A stretch of DNA of 64,000 bases, from assembly GCF_026191115.1 (NCBI RefSeq), contig NZ_JAPHOT010000001.1, forward strand, positions 1,452,501 through 1,516,500. Direction: 5' to 3'. Shown here in pieces: positions 38,355 to 48,933 of the stretch. The position numbers and the translations under genes are program-made. Under the pieces are notes generated by a model that saw only the letters and a program-made list of their open reading frames with translations, was not told where the DNA came from and did not search any database. The DNA is from Legionella sp. PATHC035 (GTDB lineage: Bacteria > Pseudomonadota > Gammaproteobacteria > Legionellales > Legionellaceae). Within the stretch, counting starts at the first letter, position 1; each line of letters opens with the position of its first letter.

Positions 38355-39986
38355 CTAATTCTCAATCAGTGTTTCATCATAGACAACTACTTGATTTCGC
38401 CCCCTTTCCTTCGCCTTATATAAAGCCTTATCTGCCTGGATCACAATGCTGTTGATATCATGATTGCCATTAAAATATGAAATGCCAACACTAATCGTCA
38501 CATGAACCTTTTGCTCATTTACAGTAAAATAATTTCTGGAAAATTGAAGCCGTAAATCATTACAAATTTTTAGACTGCTTTGCAGATCAGCACCGGGCAA
38601 TATGATTGCAAACTCTTCCCCGCCATATCGTCCAATAATGTCTCGATTGCGTAAACTTACCATAAATAATGAGGCCAACTTTTTAATTACCAGATCACCA
38701 AAAGGATGACCATAGGTATCATTAATCGATTTAAAATGATCAATATCGATCATGATGAAAGATACAGGTGAGTTCTGTTGTTTCGCTCTAGCCACTTCAA
38801 TATTTAAACGATTTAAAATACTCGAATGGTTTAATAAACCCGTCAGACTATCTGTAGTCATGTAATAATTTAAAATGCTTGCACGGTTTGATCGTGAACG
38901 TACCGCCGAAACCAAATCATGTGGAGAAACCGGTTTGGTAAGAAAATCATCTCCGCCCAAACTAATCGCTGCTAATTTTTTATTTTTGTCATCCTCTGTA
39001 GAGAGGAAGATAATTGGCATTTTAGTATATCTTCTATCCTTGCGCAGTAACGCAGCAAGCTCCATACCCGAACATTCTGGCATATATATATCCATCAATA
39101 ATAGATCGGGCTGAAATGTTTCAAGCTCTTTTAATAAATTTAATGGATTGGTAATGGCGCGAGTAATCATATCCGCTTGTTTTAAAATCAGCGAATAATA
39201 TTCAGCAAGTGACTTAGAATCATCCAGAATTAAAATGCGGTATGCTTCATTAACCATTGAACTGCAATTTATGTTTAACTCTTGTACTAAATACGTTACA
39301 TCAAGAGGCTTTTGAAAATAAGCCACACAACCGGCACGTATTGCGGTAAGTCGCGGTGCTAAATCAGCATTTGGAACGATACAAAATAATTGAACTGGGG
39401 TTTTTTGCTTTTTTTGTATCGCAATCAGTTGATCCAGTGCTGACTTTTTTAAATAATTGGTATCAACAATTATTGCAACTGGTTGTTTTTTTTGAACCGA
39501 ACTCAATAAAGACCCGATATCATCTACAGGTTGTGCATGGTAGCCAGCGTGTTTAAGATTTTCACTTAGTTCATGAACTAAATCAGTTTCCTGCTCTAAG
39601 ATATACACTAATTTATTGTCGGTAAGCTCCGTTATGTCGGTAAAAATTAGTGGTTTTTTAGGAGCCTCTTTAGCCAATACACTTTTTAATTGGGCAAAAA
39701 AAGAATTAATTAGTTCCTGATCCTCAGGAGTTAATAGTCCATTAACTAAAATTTCCTTTAATGATATTTCCATCCGGCGTGCTGTTTTACTTAATTCGGT
39801 ATAACCATAGGTTCCCGCTGAGCCACATAAACTGTGGACATCGCGATGAAAGTTTTGAAAGCCTGCTAAATCCCATTTTTTGAGTAGCGCATGCCATTGG
39901 ATCTCTATACTGTGAATTTTTTCTGGTAAATTCTTGCTGTAGAGAACAAAAAGATCATGTAATTTTTTCTGAATTTTTTCATCCAT
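38355..39986 (-). CDS. HPt-REC-REC-GGDEF response regulator, probable diguanylate cyclase
   Basis: The protein has 543 residues. An HPt domain (1-110) carries phosphoacceptor-type His51 (VHSLCGSAGTYG). The first receiver (about 128-250) looks divergent, with VDTNYLKK at the phosphorylation loop. The second (about 255-375) is canonical: ILDDS, LLMDIYMPE, LSTE, TKP. The GGDEF domain reads GGEEF near residue 454, with RNRD five residues upstream as the c-di-GMP inhibitory site. All features fit an active, feedback-inhibited diguanylate cyclase. It overlaps the upstream receiver gene by 8 bp and is the likely output of the kinase two genes upstream. Confidence 0.93.
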   Translation of the reverse strand: MDEKIQKKLHDLFVLYSKNLPEKIHSIEIQWHALLKKWDLAGFQNFHRDVHSLCGSAGTYGYTELSKTARRMEISLKEILVNGLLTPEDQELINSFFAQLKSVLAKEAPKKPLIFTDITELTDNKLVYILEQETDLVHELSENLKHAGYHAQPVDDIGSLLSSVQKKQPVAIIVDTNYLKKSALDQLIAIQKKQKTPVQLFCIVPNADLAPRLTAIRAGCVAYFQKPLDVTYLVQELNINCSSMVNEAYRILILDDSKSLAEYYSLILKQADMITRAITNPLNLLKELETFQPDLLLMDIYMPECSGMELAALLRKDRRYTKMPIIFLSTEDDKNKKLAAISLGGDDFLTKPVSPHDLVSAVRSRSNRASILNYYMTTDSLTGLLNHSSILNRLNIEVARAKQQNSPVSFIMIDIDHFKSINDTYGHPFGDLVIKKLASLFMVSLRNRDIIGRYGGEEFAIILPGADLQSSLKICNDLRLQFSRNYFTVNEQKVHVTISVGISYFNGNHDINSIVIQADKALYKAKERGRNQVVVYDETLIEN

Positions 39987-40371
39987 TATATTTCAACCAT
40001 GCATTTTTTATTGACGTCGCAAGCGTCAAAGGATCAAAAGGTTTTTTAATGACATCAATTGCTCCAATCGACTTATAATCTTCTATCTCATTATTTTGTA
40101 TTTTAGCAGTCATAAATATAGCGGGTATTTTTATAAAATTTGGATTCTTACGTAATTCTCGTAAGGTCGTAGGCCCATCCATTTCCGGCATCATGACATC
40201 CAACAAAAGCAAATCAGGGATGTATTCTATTGCTTCTTCGAGAATTTTTTTTCCATTAGAACAATACCTCACCGTAAACCCACCAATATCTTCCAAAGCA
40301 ATTTGGGCGATAGCTCTTATATCCTCTTCGTCTTCAGCATATAAAATCCTTTTAAGTTCTTTATCAGCCAT
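39979..40371 (-). CDS. CheY-like single-domain response regulator
   Basis: The protein is a receiver domain only, 130 residues: acidic pocket AEDEED, phosphoacceptor Asp58 (LLLDVMMPEMDG), Thr in IFMTAK and the conserved Lys in IKKPFDP. With no output domain, it probably shuttles phosphate between the MHYT hybrid kinase and the HPt of the diguanylate cyclase. It overlaps the downstream gene by 8 bp and lies 23 bp from the kinase gene. Confidence 0.94.
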   Translation of the reverse strand: MADKELKRILYAEDEEDIRAIAQIALEDIGGFTVRYCSNGKKILEEAIEYIPDLLLLDVMMPEMDGPTTLRELRKNPNFIKIPAIFMTAKIQNNEIEDYKSIGAIDVIKKPFDPLTLATSIKNAWLKYNG

Positions 40372-40394
40372 CTTCCATTCCTTTAATCAACGAG

Positions 40395-43019
40395 TTAGAG
40401 AAGGTTTTTAATCGTATTTAATAAAATTTCATTTGAGGAGCTCGATTTAAGCAATGCTTGGCTGACATACTTAGAAGAATCTTCATTTAGTTTAGTATCA
40501 GAAAATACAAGAACCGGCGCATGATATTTCGATATTAAAGGAAGAATGTCGGCACCATTTCCATCGGGCAACAATAAATCTAAAATCACTAAATTATATT
40601 TCTCATTTTGAAGCCTTTTTTTTGCTTCGTCTAAATTATTCGCGGTTGTCACGTTCGCATATTTTTCCAGCAGCACTTCTAAAATTTTTTGGGTATCTTT
40701 ATTATCTTCAACATGCAATATATGAGGTTTGCTTTGGCGGTTATTTTTTTGTATTTTGCTGATTGTGAACAGTAGCTTATTAAAATCTATTGGTTTATCC
40801 AACCAATCAACTATTGAAACAGCGTCACCATTAGATAATTCTCTTCCTGTTTCAGCAATGACAGAAAGCACGATAATGGGTAAATTTTTTGTTTTGTTAT
40901 TGGTGCGCAGTTCTCTAATAAACGAAACTCCATCTTGATCCGGTAATATGAGATCCAACAAGAGCGCATGGTATTCCTGTTTTTCTAACATTTCTCGTGT
41001 CTCTTTTGCAGTATTTGCCACCTCCACAAGAAAACCCGCTGATTCTAATAGTAATTTGATGTAATTTGATTGATCACTATCGTCTTCACAAACAAGTAAC
41101 CTCTTTCTAGACTCTAGGGCAGCTATTTGATTTTTTTCTTGGCTAATAAGCAATTGGTGTGCTATTGGTAAATCGAAATAAAAGGTAGTGAGATCATTAG
41201 GCTTACTTTCAAAACTTAAGCATCCTCCCATTTTCTCGATAATGGTCTTGCTGATGTTTAATCCTAAACCAGTCCCCCCCTTTCCTCGGGTCGTTGAAGA
41301 GTCGCCTTGAGAAAATTTTTGAAAAATTCGATGCTGGAATTCAGGTGATATTCCCGTACCCTTATTGGTAATGGAGACACGCACCGATGAATCAATTTGT
41401 TGGATACTTAGGGTAATCTTCTCCTTTTCATAAGAAAATTTACAAGCATTAGAAACCAAATTGGCCAAAACTTGCATTAAACGACCTGAATCAACGGTGA
41501 CTAAATACTCTTTTTCAGGCGGAATTAATTCAATTTGTACCCCGAACTTATCAGCATACATTTTATTAACATCGATTGATTCCTGAACTATTTCATTTAA
41601 GCTGGTTACCTTTAATTCAAAATCCATTTTTCCGGCTTCAATTTTTTCAATATCCAAAATATCATTTATTAACAACAATAGACGTTCACAGTTATTATTG
41701 GCTATTGCAAGCAATTTCATTATTTTTTCGGGAAATTTACCCATAACCCCACTTACTAAAAGTCCCAAAGACCCCCGGATGGATGTAAGTGGTGTGCGTA
41801 ACTCGTGACTCACTATCGAAACAAATTCATTCTTTAATCGTTCAGTTTGTTTCAAATCAGTAACATCATGGATTACAATCACCGCCCCTAGGTTCTTTCC
41901 CTCTGAATTAATTATTTTTTGCCCATCAATGACTACATTGCGAATCCCATTATTTTTAATATGCATCAGGAGTTCAACAGCGCGCACTCGTTCACCATTT
42001 AAAGCCCGTTTAAGAGGAAAATCCTCAGGGTTAATGGGATTATTATTGGTCGTGTAAAGACTAAAATAATCCAAGATGTTATTGATGTTTTTATTTGACT
42101 TGTCTGAGTTAATGTATTTTTGAATCGTATGATTCAAGACAGTAATTCGCCCCTCAGCATTACATGCGATAATCCCATCTTCTAAGTTATCCAGCATCGC
42201 ATTGAGAAATTCCTTCTCATTTGAGATCGCCGTGACCATTTTTTTGTAATAATTGGATACCGTCAGTGCAAGAGCACAAATCAATCCACTAACGCCTGCA
42301 ATGAAAAAGGCTAAATAGCTAGGTTGTATCCCTGCATTTTCGTTTATCATCACATGGGATAAATTAGGGGTAAATACTGCGGCTGACATCCCTGTATAAT
42401 GCATGCCACAAATAGCAAGTCCCATGAGCAAGGAGCTGATGATTTTTAAATTAAATTGTCTTTTACTTGAACCATAATTGCTTTCTAAGGCAAGCCAAAT
42501 AGCCGCTTCTGCGGCAGCAATTCCAATAAGAATAGAAAGAAAAAATAAAGTCGGTAAATAATGAATCGTTACATGAACCTTCATTGCCTCCATGCCCATA
42601 TAGTGCATGCTGGATATAGCAAGACCAACGATGAAGCCACCCAAAGCAAAATGCAAAAGGGAATAATCTTTTTTCTGTAGAATAAACAAAGCTAACGCAG
42701 AGGCAAGGATGGCAACAATTAGGGAGGCTGCCGTCCAACTTAAATCATACTCCATGGGCATAGGCATGATAAAAGCTAACATGCCAACAAAATGCATCGA
42801 CCATATTCCTGCCCCCATGGCAAAAGCACCACCTGCAAGCCAGTAGGTTCGCGCATGTTTATTTTTTGTAGCACGAAGCCTGCCTACCAGATTTAAAGCC
42901 ACATAAGAAGCAAAAACGGCGATTATATAGGATAAGATCACTAACTTTACATCATAGTGACCCGTTATTACATCAACCGGAATTGGAGTCGTTTGAAACC
43001 ATTCAGAAAAAGTGTCCAT
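40395..43019 (-). CDS. MHYT-domain sensor hybrid histidine kinase (MHYT-PAS-HisKA-HATPase-REC-REC)
   Basis: The protein has 874 residues from the ATG with AGGA seven bases upstream. The N-terminus has seven hydrophobic helices with three MHYT motifs (MHFVGM, MHYMGM, MHYTGM), a module proposed to bind copper and sense a gas or redox signal. Next come a PAS region (about 280-390), HisKA with His405 (VSHELRTPL), and HATPase boxes (NLVSNACKFS, GTGLGLNIS). Two receivers follow at the C-terminus (LLLDLILPDQDG and LVILDLLLPDGNG). It heads a three-gene phosphorelay with a CheY-like protein and an HPt-GGDEF protein. The sensed ligand is unknown. Confidence 0.94.
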   Translation of the reverse strand: MDTFSEWFQTTPIPVDVITGHYDVKLVILSYIIAVFASYVALNLVGRLRATKNKHARTYWLAGGAFAMGAGIWSMHFVGMLAFIMPMPMEYDLSWTAASLIVAILASALALFILQKKDYSLLHFALGGFIVGLAISSMHYMGMEAMKVHVTIHYLPTLFFLSILIGIAAAEAAIWLALESNYGSSKRQFNLKIISSLLMGLAICGMHYTGMSAAVFTPNLSHVMINENAGIQPSYLAFFIAGVSGLICALALTVSNYYKKMVTAISNEKEFLNAMLDNLEDGIIACNAEGRITVLNHTIQKYINSDKSNKNINNILDYFSLYTTNNNPINPEDFPLKRALNGERVRAVELLMHIKNNGIRNVVIDGQKIINSEGKNLGAVIVIHDVTDLKQTERLKNEFVSIVSHELRTPLTSIRGSLGLLVSGVMGKFPEKIMKLLAIANNNCERLLLLINDILDIEKIEAGKMDFELKVTSLNEIVQESIDVNKMYADKFGVQIELIPPEKEYLVTVDSGRLMQVLANLVSNACKFSYEKEKITLSIQQIDSSVRVSITNKGTGISPEFQHRIFQKFSQGDSSTTRGKGGTGLGLNISKTIIEKMGGCLSFESKPNDLTTFYFDLPIAHQLLISQEKNQIAALESRKRLLVCEDDSDQSNYIKLLLESAGFLVEVANTAKETREMLEKQEYHALLLDLILPDQDGVSFIRELRTNNKTKNLPIIVLSVIAETGRELSNGDAVSIVDWLDKPIDFNKLLFTISKIQKNNRQSKPHILHVEDNKDTQKILEVLLEKYANVTTANNLDEAKKRLQNEKYNLVILDLLLPDGNGADILPLISKYHAPVLVFSDTKLNEDSSKYVSQALLKSSSSNEILLNTIKNLL

Positions 43020-43176
43020 TATTACTTCCTGTAATAGTAACACAAAGATTAATTATATTTTTTAGCGGTGAATCACTTAAGGCATTTATTCAAAATGCTC
43101 TAATTGATTATAGACCTTTTTGACACTTTTTACGTACAGAAAACGTCATATTGCGTACTCATTTCCCTAAGCATCA

Positions 43177-43197
43177 ACGTGCCCGCGCAGGGCACGT
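43177..43197 (-). terminator. Hairpin downstream of greA
   Basis: Arms ACGTGCCC and GGGCACGT form a perfect 8-bp GC-rich stem with a five-base loop, starting eight bases after the greA stop on the minus strand. There is no clear T-run, so this is a candidate terminator only. Confidence 0.55.
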
Positions 43198-43204
43198 CCA
43201 AGTA

Positions 43205-43681
43205 TTAAACGTACTGCACATCAATAATTTCGTATTCCACCATACCGCCTGGCGTGTTAACAATGACTGAGTCATCTAATTCTTTACCAATTAAGGCACG
43301 ACCCATAGGAGAGCTGTAAGAGATTTTATTCTGTTTAATATCAGCTTCATCTTCACCAACGATTTTGTAAGTAACTTGCGCATCTGTTGCTATATGACTG
43401 ACGGTAACAGTAGAACCAAAAACTACTTTGCCATTGTTAGGTAATTTACTGATATCAATTATTTGTGCATGTGATAATTTTGCTTCTAACTCCTGAATAC
43501 GGCCCTCATTAAAACTTTGCTGTTCGCGAGCAGCATGATATTCGGCGTTTTCTTTCAAATCACCATGAGCCCGTGCTGTAGCAATCGCTTCAACGATACG
43601 AGGTCTATCAACAAATTTTAAACGTTGTAATTCTTCTTTCAGTGCTTCCGCACCTTCTACTGTCATGGGGTGTTTACTCAT
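43205..43681 (-). CDS. greA: Transcription elongation factor GreA
   Basis: The protein has 158 residues, standard length. The N-terminal coiled coil ([45 protein letters not shown]) carries the acidic tip residues, and the C-terminal FKBP-like domain ends [20 protein letters not shown]. GreA rescues backtracked RNA polymerase by stimulating transcript cleavage. It lies downstream of carB in the same direction, a common gammaproteobacterial order. Confidence 0.97.
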   Translation of the reverse strand: MSKHPMTVEGAEALKEELQRLKFVDRPRIVEAIATARAHGDLKENAEYHAAREQQSFNEGRIQELEAKLSHAQIIDISKLPNNGKVVFGSTVTVSHIATDAQVTYKIVGEDEADIKQNKISYSSPMGRALIGKELDDSVIVNTPGGMVEYEIIDVQYV

Positions 43682-43775
43682 ATCTACCTCAAAAAAATAA
43701 TTCCCTGGTAATTCTACTTTTTCTCCAATACAACAAGAGAAAGAGCTTTGCGCATTAAGTTAAGACCTTCATCCA

Positions 43776-43891
43776 ATGATGTCAATTAAGCTTTATACCT
43801 AGACCGAATCAGCGCAAAGCATAAAACGGGGATGCATCCTTAAGATGACGACTTTGCCTAGACCATAGTGCATCATTGAGTTGACATCATT
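43776..43891. repeat. Inverted repeat in the carB-greA gap
   Basis: Perfect 11-bp arms AATGATGTCAA (43776-43786) and TTGACATCATT (43881-43891) flank about 94 bp. The spacer contains a direct repeat, CCTAGACC, near each end. It may be a small non-coding repeat element, or a transcribed structure between carB and greA. No open frame is credible inside. Confidence 0.5.
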
Positions 43892-43924
43892 GCGCCTTAA
43901 CCTAGGCTACAATTTTTATGTTCC

Positions 43925-46900
43925 CTAGTGTAAATCCTGTAATCGGGTTACAGTCTCTCTATCCTCATATTTCATAGCCAAACAAGCCGCTTCAGCGCCT
44001 GATAAAGTCGTAGTATAGCTGACCTTATGTTGTAATGCATTGCGCCTGATTGCAAAAGAATCGGCGATTGCTTGCTTACCCTCGGTTGTATTTACAATAA
44101 AATCAATTTCATTATTTTTTATAAAATCCAAAACGTGAGGTCTACCTTCATTGACCTTAAATACCCTGCGACAATCGACTCCAGCAGCCTGCAAAGCCAA
44201 CGCCGTACCGCGCGTTGCAATGATTTCAAAACCCAATTCAATCAATCGCTTTGCAATTTCACCGACTCGTGTTTTATCCGCATCGCGCACTGAGACAAAC
44301 GCACGCCGTCTCTTAGGTATATTAGAACCAGCACCCAATTGTGCCTTAGCGTAAGCTTGTCCAAAACGTCTGGCAATACCCATCACTTCACCGGTTGATT
44401 TCATTTCAGGGCCAAGAATAGAATCTACTCCGGAAAATTTGATAAAAGGAAAAACGGGAAGTTTAATTGAATAAAATGAGGGCATATGATGATTTTGACT
44501 TAAGCCTTGTTCTTTTAAACTAATTCCCAACTTGCAAAGCGCTGCAATTTTAGCCAAAGGCAGCCCAGTAGCTTTGGAAACAAAGGGAACAGTCCTTGAA
44601 GCCCTTGGATTAACTTCTAGAACATAAATGTCATCCGCTTGAATCGCAAATTGCGCATTAATCAAACCCACTACGCCTAAATTCAATGCCATTTGACGCA
44701 TTTGCTCCATTAAATCTTGTTGTACCACCACACTCAAGCTGAAAGGAGGCAACGTACACGCCGAATCTCCTGAATGAATGCCAGCCTGTTCTATGTGCTC
44801 CATTACGGCACCAATCAATACCTCCTTCCCATCACAAACAGCATCAATATCGACTTCAATAGCGTCATTTAAAAATTTATCCAAGAGTACGGGAGAATCA
44901 TTAGATACAGCCACCGCATGCGAGAGATAATGACGTAAATCATCCTCTTGGTATACAACCTCCATTGCTCGGCCTCCAAGCACATAGGAAGGGCGAACCA
45001 CCAATGGATAACCAATCTTATTGGCTAAAGTAATCGCTTCTGCTTCACTACGTACCGTACCATTATCGGGCTGATGCAATTTCAACTCAGTCACCAATTT
45101 TTGAAACCGATCTCTATCCTCAGCTCTATCGATGGCATCAGGAGAAGTTCCAATAATCTTAACCCCATTTGCTTCTAAAGCACGGGCTAATTTTAAGGGG
45201 GTCTGGCCACCGTAATGAACAATCACTCCATCCGGTTTTTCTACATCGACAATACCCAATACATCCTCTAAAGTCACAGGCTCAAAATATAAGCGATCTG
45301 AGGTATCAAAATCAGTAGATACTGTTTCGGGGTTGCAATTGACCATGATGGTCTGACAACCTGCATCTCTAAGCGCCATAGCAGCATGTACACAGCAATA
45401 ATCAAACTCAATACCCTGACCAATACGATTAGGTCCCCCACCGAGAATCATAATTTTTTTCTTATGCTTATCGGGGCGAGCCTCACATCGGGTTTCATAA
45501 CAAGAATACATATAGGCCGTATCGCTGGGGAACTCACCAGCACAAGAATCAATACGTTTATAAACAGGCACAATGCCTAATTCTTTACGTCGCGTGCGAA
45601 CTTGCTCTTCGGTGCATGACCAAATTTTAGCCAAATAAGCATCAGCAAAACCACGTTGCTTCAGTAAGCGCAACGTCACGACATCCACATCGGAGAGTTT
45701 TTTTCCTGCCATGGACCGTTCCAAGGCAATCAATTCTTCGATTTGCGCTAAAAACCAGGGGTCAACACGACTTTCCTGATGAATTTCCTCAAGCGACATA
45801 TTGCTTCTAAATGCATCGGCAATGTACCAGAGTCGATCTGGCGTCGGTTCTCGTAAATGTCCTCTGAGACGTGCTAAATCCCCTTTTTGGAATAAAGGAT
45901 GCAAACCACAACGACCGATTTCTAACCCACGGATTGCTTTTTGTAATGACTCTTGGAAATTGGAACCGATGGCCATCACTTCCCCTACAGACTTCATTTG
46001 CGTCGTCAATGTATTGGAAGTTTGTGGGAATTTATCGAAATTAAACCGAGGCACTTTAGTCACGACATAATCGATACTTGGTTCAAATGACGCAGGCGTT
46101 TTGCCCCCAGTAATTTCATTTTTTAACTCATCAAGAGTGTAGCCTACAGCTAATTTTGCAGCGACCTTCGCGATCGGAAAACCAGTGGCCTTGGAAGCCA
46201 AAGCGGAACTTCGAGAAACTCTGGGGTTCATTTCTACAACCAGCATTCGTCCATCTTCAGGATTGACGGCAAATTGTACGTTCGACCCGCCTGTATCAAC
46301 GCCTACCGCCCTTAATACCTTAATCGCAGCGTCACGCATGCGTTGGTATTCTTTATCAGTGAGTGTTTGCGCGGGTGCCACAGTAATCGAATCACCGGTA
46401 TGGACCCCCATGGGATCAAAGTTCTCAATGGTACAGACAATAATGCAATTATCATTTTTGTCGCGCACAACCTCCATTTCATACTCTTTCCAACCCAGCA
46501 CTGACTCATCGATCAATAATTCATGGGTTGGTGACAACTCTAAACCGCGCATGCAAATTTCTTCAAATTCTTCTCGGTTATAAGCAATACCGCCCCCACT
46601 GCCACCCATAGTAAATGAAGGACGAATAATAGCTGGGTAACCTAATTGTGCTTGCACCTGGATTGCTTCTTCCATACTATGAGCAATTGCCGAGCGTGGC
46701 ATATCCAAACCAATTTTAATCATTAATTGACGAAATTTTTCTCTATCTTCAGCGCGATCAATTGCTTCACGTGTTGCACCAATCATTTCCACTTGATACT
46801 TTGTCAATATCCCTTCACGCACCAGATCCAGCGCACAATTCAGCGCTGTTTGTCCACCCATGGTAGGTAAAAGAGCATCTGGACGCTCAATTTCAATGAT

Positions 46901-47128
46901 CCGTGCTACCTCTTTCCAGGACACAGGCTCAACATAAGTTGCATCTGCAAGTTCTGGATCGGTCATAATGGTTGCTGGATTAGAATTGACTAAAATTACT
47001 CGATACCCTTCCTCCCTGAGGGCGCGTACAGCTTGGGTACCAGAATAATCAAATTCACAAGCTTGTCCTATTACGATAGGGCCTGCTCCGAGGATAAGAA
47101 TGGATTTAATATCAGTTCGTTTTGGCAT
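43925..47128 (-). CDS. carB: Carbamoyl-phosphate synthase large subunit
   Basis: The protein has 1067 residues with the typical duplicated ATP-grasp architecture: the first half (carboxyphosphate) begins [21 protein letters not shown], the second (carbamate) begins [24 protein letters not shown], and a C-terminal MGS-like allosteric domain ([31 protein letters not shown]) follows. It makes carbamoyl phosphate for pyrimidines and arginine. The small subunit gene carA, usually directly upstream, is not here: the next gene upstream is a 90-residue unknown. Confidence 0.97.
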   Translation of the reverse strand: MPKRTDIKSILILGAGPIVIGQACEFDYSGTQAVRALREEGYRVILVNSNPATIMTDPELADATYVEPVSWKEVARIIEIERPDALLPTMGGQTALNCALDLVREGILTKYQVEMIGATREAIDRAEDREKFRQLMIKIGLDMPRSAIAHSMEEAIQVQAQLGYPAIIRPSFTMGGSGGGIAYNREEFEEICMRGLELSPTHELLIDESVLGWKEYEMEVVRDKNDNCIIVCTIENFDPMGVHTGDSITVAPAQTLTDKEYQRMRDAAIKVLRAVGVDTGGSNVQFAVNPEDGRMLVVEMNPRVSRSSALASKATGFPIAKVAAKLAVGYTLDELKNEITGGKTPASFEPSIDYVVTKVPRFNFDKFPQTSNTLTTQMKSVGEVMAIGSNFQESLQKAIRGLEIGRCGLHPLFQKGDLARLRGHLREPTPDRLWYIADAFRSNMSLEEIHQESRVDPWFLAQIEELIALERSMAGKKLSDVDVVTLRLLKQRGFADAYLAKIWSCTEEQVRTRRKELGIVPVYKRIDSCAGEFPSDTAYMYSCYETRCEARPDKHKKKIMILGGGPNRIGQGIEFDYCCVHAAMALRDAGCQTIMVNCNPETVSTDFDTSDRLYFEPVTLEDVLGIVDVEKPDGVIVHYGGQTPLKLARALEANGVKIIGTSPDAIDRAEDRDRFQKLVTELKLHQPDNGTVRSEAEAITLANKIGYPLVVRPSYVLGGRAMEVVYQEDDLRHYLSHAVAVSNDSPVLLDKFLNDAIEVDIDAVCDGKEVLIGAVMEHIEQAGIHSGDSACTLPPFSLSVVVQQDLMEQMRQMALNLGVVGLINAQFAIQADDIYVLEVNPRASRTVPFVSKATGLPLAKIAALCKLGISLKEQGLSQNHHMPSFYSIKLPVFPFIKFSGVDSILGPEMKSTGEVMGIARRFGQAYAKAQLGAGSNIPKRRRAFVSVRDADKTRVGEIAKRLIELGFEIIATRGTALALQAAGVDCRRVFKVNEGRPHVLDFIKNNEIDFIVNTTEGKQAIADSFAIRRNALQHKVSYTTTLSGAEAACLAMKYEDRETVTRLQDLH

Positions 47129-47201
47129 ATTGACAACAAAAAAGAGTAAAATTGACGTATTTTACCTACTTTTGCTTAAAGTTTATACCCTTGAGGAACA
47201 A

Positions 47202-47474
47202 TTAACTGTATCGATTAGCTAAAATAATTTGTAATCCCGCCTCAGTTAACGATAAATATTTATAATGTGGATCCGCTGTGGTTCGTTCCAACCATTCATT
47301 AGCAATGCAAATGTCCGTTAATTTTTGTACCTCTTCTACAGAGACAGGTCTTTGTATTTTTTGAGAAAGCATCGCCGCTGCATCCTCTTCCATACTCAAA
47401 AATACTTGATCTCGAGTTGTTCCACGATTTTTCATCTCGTCATAAAATAATCGCAAAATATCAAGTTCATTCAT
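47202..47474 (-). CDS. Hypothetical winged-helix-like protein, 90 residues
   Basis: GGGA lies nine bases before the ATG. The C-terminal half (VEEVQKLTDICIANEWLERTTADPHYKYLSLTEAGLQII) reads like a winged-helix wing, with a final helix of the kind found in small DNA-binding or adaptor proteins. I cannot name a family. It lies 73 bp upstream of carB in the same direction and could be co-transcribed with it. Confidence 0.65.
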   Translation of the reverse strand: MNELDILRLFYDEMKNRGTTRDQVFLSMEEDAAAMLSQKIQRPVSVEEVQKLTDICIANEWLERTTADPHYKYLSLTEAGLQIILANRYS

Positions 47475-47620
47475 GATCTTGGTCCCTTAAAAGAATCATT
47501 TTACCTATCTACAGTATAAGCTTAAATTGTCCTTTTGAGTGATGAATTAAACAAGAAAAAAAACAATTGCCTTTATTTTAGAAATAAGCGGTGGTCCTCT
47601 TTGGGCTATAGTTCACACTA

Positions 47621-48805
47621 CTAACCTGAGCCAAAATTCATTGATTGATGGTTACCTTGAGAAAGTTCAGAATTATCCTGAACTACGGGAGCAAAAAATG
47701 CTTGTGACGATAAACCTAGCCCTAAATCTAGTTTTTGCTTTTCTGTTAATCTAATGGACAATGCATTGACTAAAAAGCGAATTTGCACAGCAGCCTCATC
47801 AAGCTCTTGGGAAGAGCAATTATCTTTTGTCAGCAGATACCAAATATATCTTGTTTTTTTGCCATTATAATCCCCAGGTTCTTTCAAAAGATCCTTATTT
47901 AGAGGATGAACCGGACTATGTTGCAACCAATTTAACAAATTATCTTTATCGGTAACATAACTGGTTGCAGGGATGTTAAGCCATTTTTGGCCATCCTGAT
48001 ATTGTTTGACCAGCAAAATAGGTGTGTCCACTTCCATATCGACAATCAGTTCATCCTTGATTTGGCTTTTATCATCTTGTTCTAAAGCAACTCGTACTTT
48101 TTCCAGCTTGAGTGATAGATCTTGATATTGGGTATGTAACTTTTGTAACAATTCAAATTGCTGTTTCGCCAGGGGAGGCAAAGGATCTTTAAGCTTGGGT
48201 AATTCATCAATGAGTCTCTGGATTTGTTTTAATTGATTTTCAGTTAACAATTGAGTGGACGCCTGCCCTTCTTTGCTTTCCAGATCGGGAACATCCAATG
48301 GCTTACGGGCTACAGGAACATCCTGCAAGTCCTCAATATTAACGCGTTGAAATCCATTAAAATCGACCTCATTAATTGCGTGCTCTGGGTTTACTCCAGT
48401 CCGCAAAACGCTCTCAGAGGGGATGAGGTTGAAAAGTCGTTGTGAGGCTAATGCATTCTCAAAACCGTCCATACCATAGAGTAGGCCATTTTTAAAACCA
48501 ACCCAGAATGACTCAAGCATATTAACTACAGTATTGAAGGTTAGATAAACGGCTATCCCTGCCAGGGCAACTGCAGTCATTGCAGTGAGTAGCGGAAAAA
48601 AAATCAAACCCGTGATTAGTAAATTCGCCCTGTTCGATACTCCCTTATCTTTAAGGGTATACGCCAAATCCATGGGGAGTACGATGAGAGCGGCCACTCC
48701 CAAAAAGAGCGCTGCTATTGCATAAAAGGCATTATTTACCAGAACACGTAAAGGTAAAACAGTTGTACCCAACAAGATTGCCAGAAGATGCTTCAGAAGT
48801 AACAT
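47621..48805 (-). CDS. Membrane protein with coiled coil and U-box-like C-terminal domain, candidate effector
   Basis: The protein has about 394 residues from the first ATG; a TTG ten codons upstream is possible. The N-terminal 95 residues are hydrophobic, with two or three membrane helices (VNNAFYAIAALFLGVAALIVLP, ANLLITGLIFFPLLTAMTAVALAGIAVYL). The centre (about 165-250) is coiled-coil-like. The segment at about 258-325 (DTPILLVKQY, then TSYVTDKDNLLNWLQHSPVH, then PLNKDLL) follows the U-box pattern D-P-V/I, G-H-T-Y-[DE]-R, I-x-x-W-L, P-L/T, with Tyr, Trp-Leu and Pro-Leu positions kept. U-box proteins are ubiquitin E3 ligases, and Legionella exports some (for example LubX). This resemblance is by eye only. 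Confidence 0.7.
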   Translation of the reverse strand: MLLLKHLLAILLGTTVLPLRVLVNNAFYAIAALFLGVAALIVLPMDLAYTLKDKGVSNRANLLITGLIFFPLLTAMTAVALAGIAVYLTFNTVVNMLESFWVGFKNGLLYGMDGFENALASQRLFNLIPSESVLRTGVNPEHAINEVDFNGFQRVNIEDLQDVPVARKPLDVPDLESKEGQASTQLLTENQLKQIQRLIDELPKLKDPLPPLAKQQFELLQKLHTQYQDLSLKLEKVRVALEQDDKSQIKDELIVDMEVDTPILLVKQYQDGQKWLNIPATSYVTDKDNLLNWLQHSPVHPLNKDLLKEPGDYNGKKTRYIWYLLTKDNCSSQELDEAAVQIRFLVNALSIRLTEKQKLDLGLGLSSQAFFAPVVQDNSELSQGNHQSMNFGSG

Positions 48806-48933
48806 AAAACGCTTTGATAAGAGTGAGTTAACCAATCGTATAAAAAAATCTCACTACGATCAAGGCTCACGCTTTGCATTACCGATGATGCATGTTACCC
48901 TTGCAACCGTTTCTTTTATACAAGTCAAATCCA

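Noticed and set aside
46185-46583. 132-codon plus-strand frame inside carB
   Set aside because: It lies fully antisense to a strongly conserved part of carB and is a shadow of its codon pattern.
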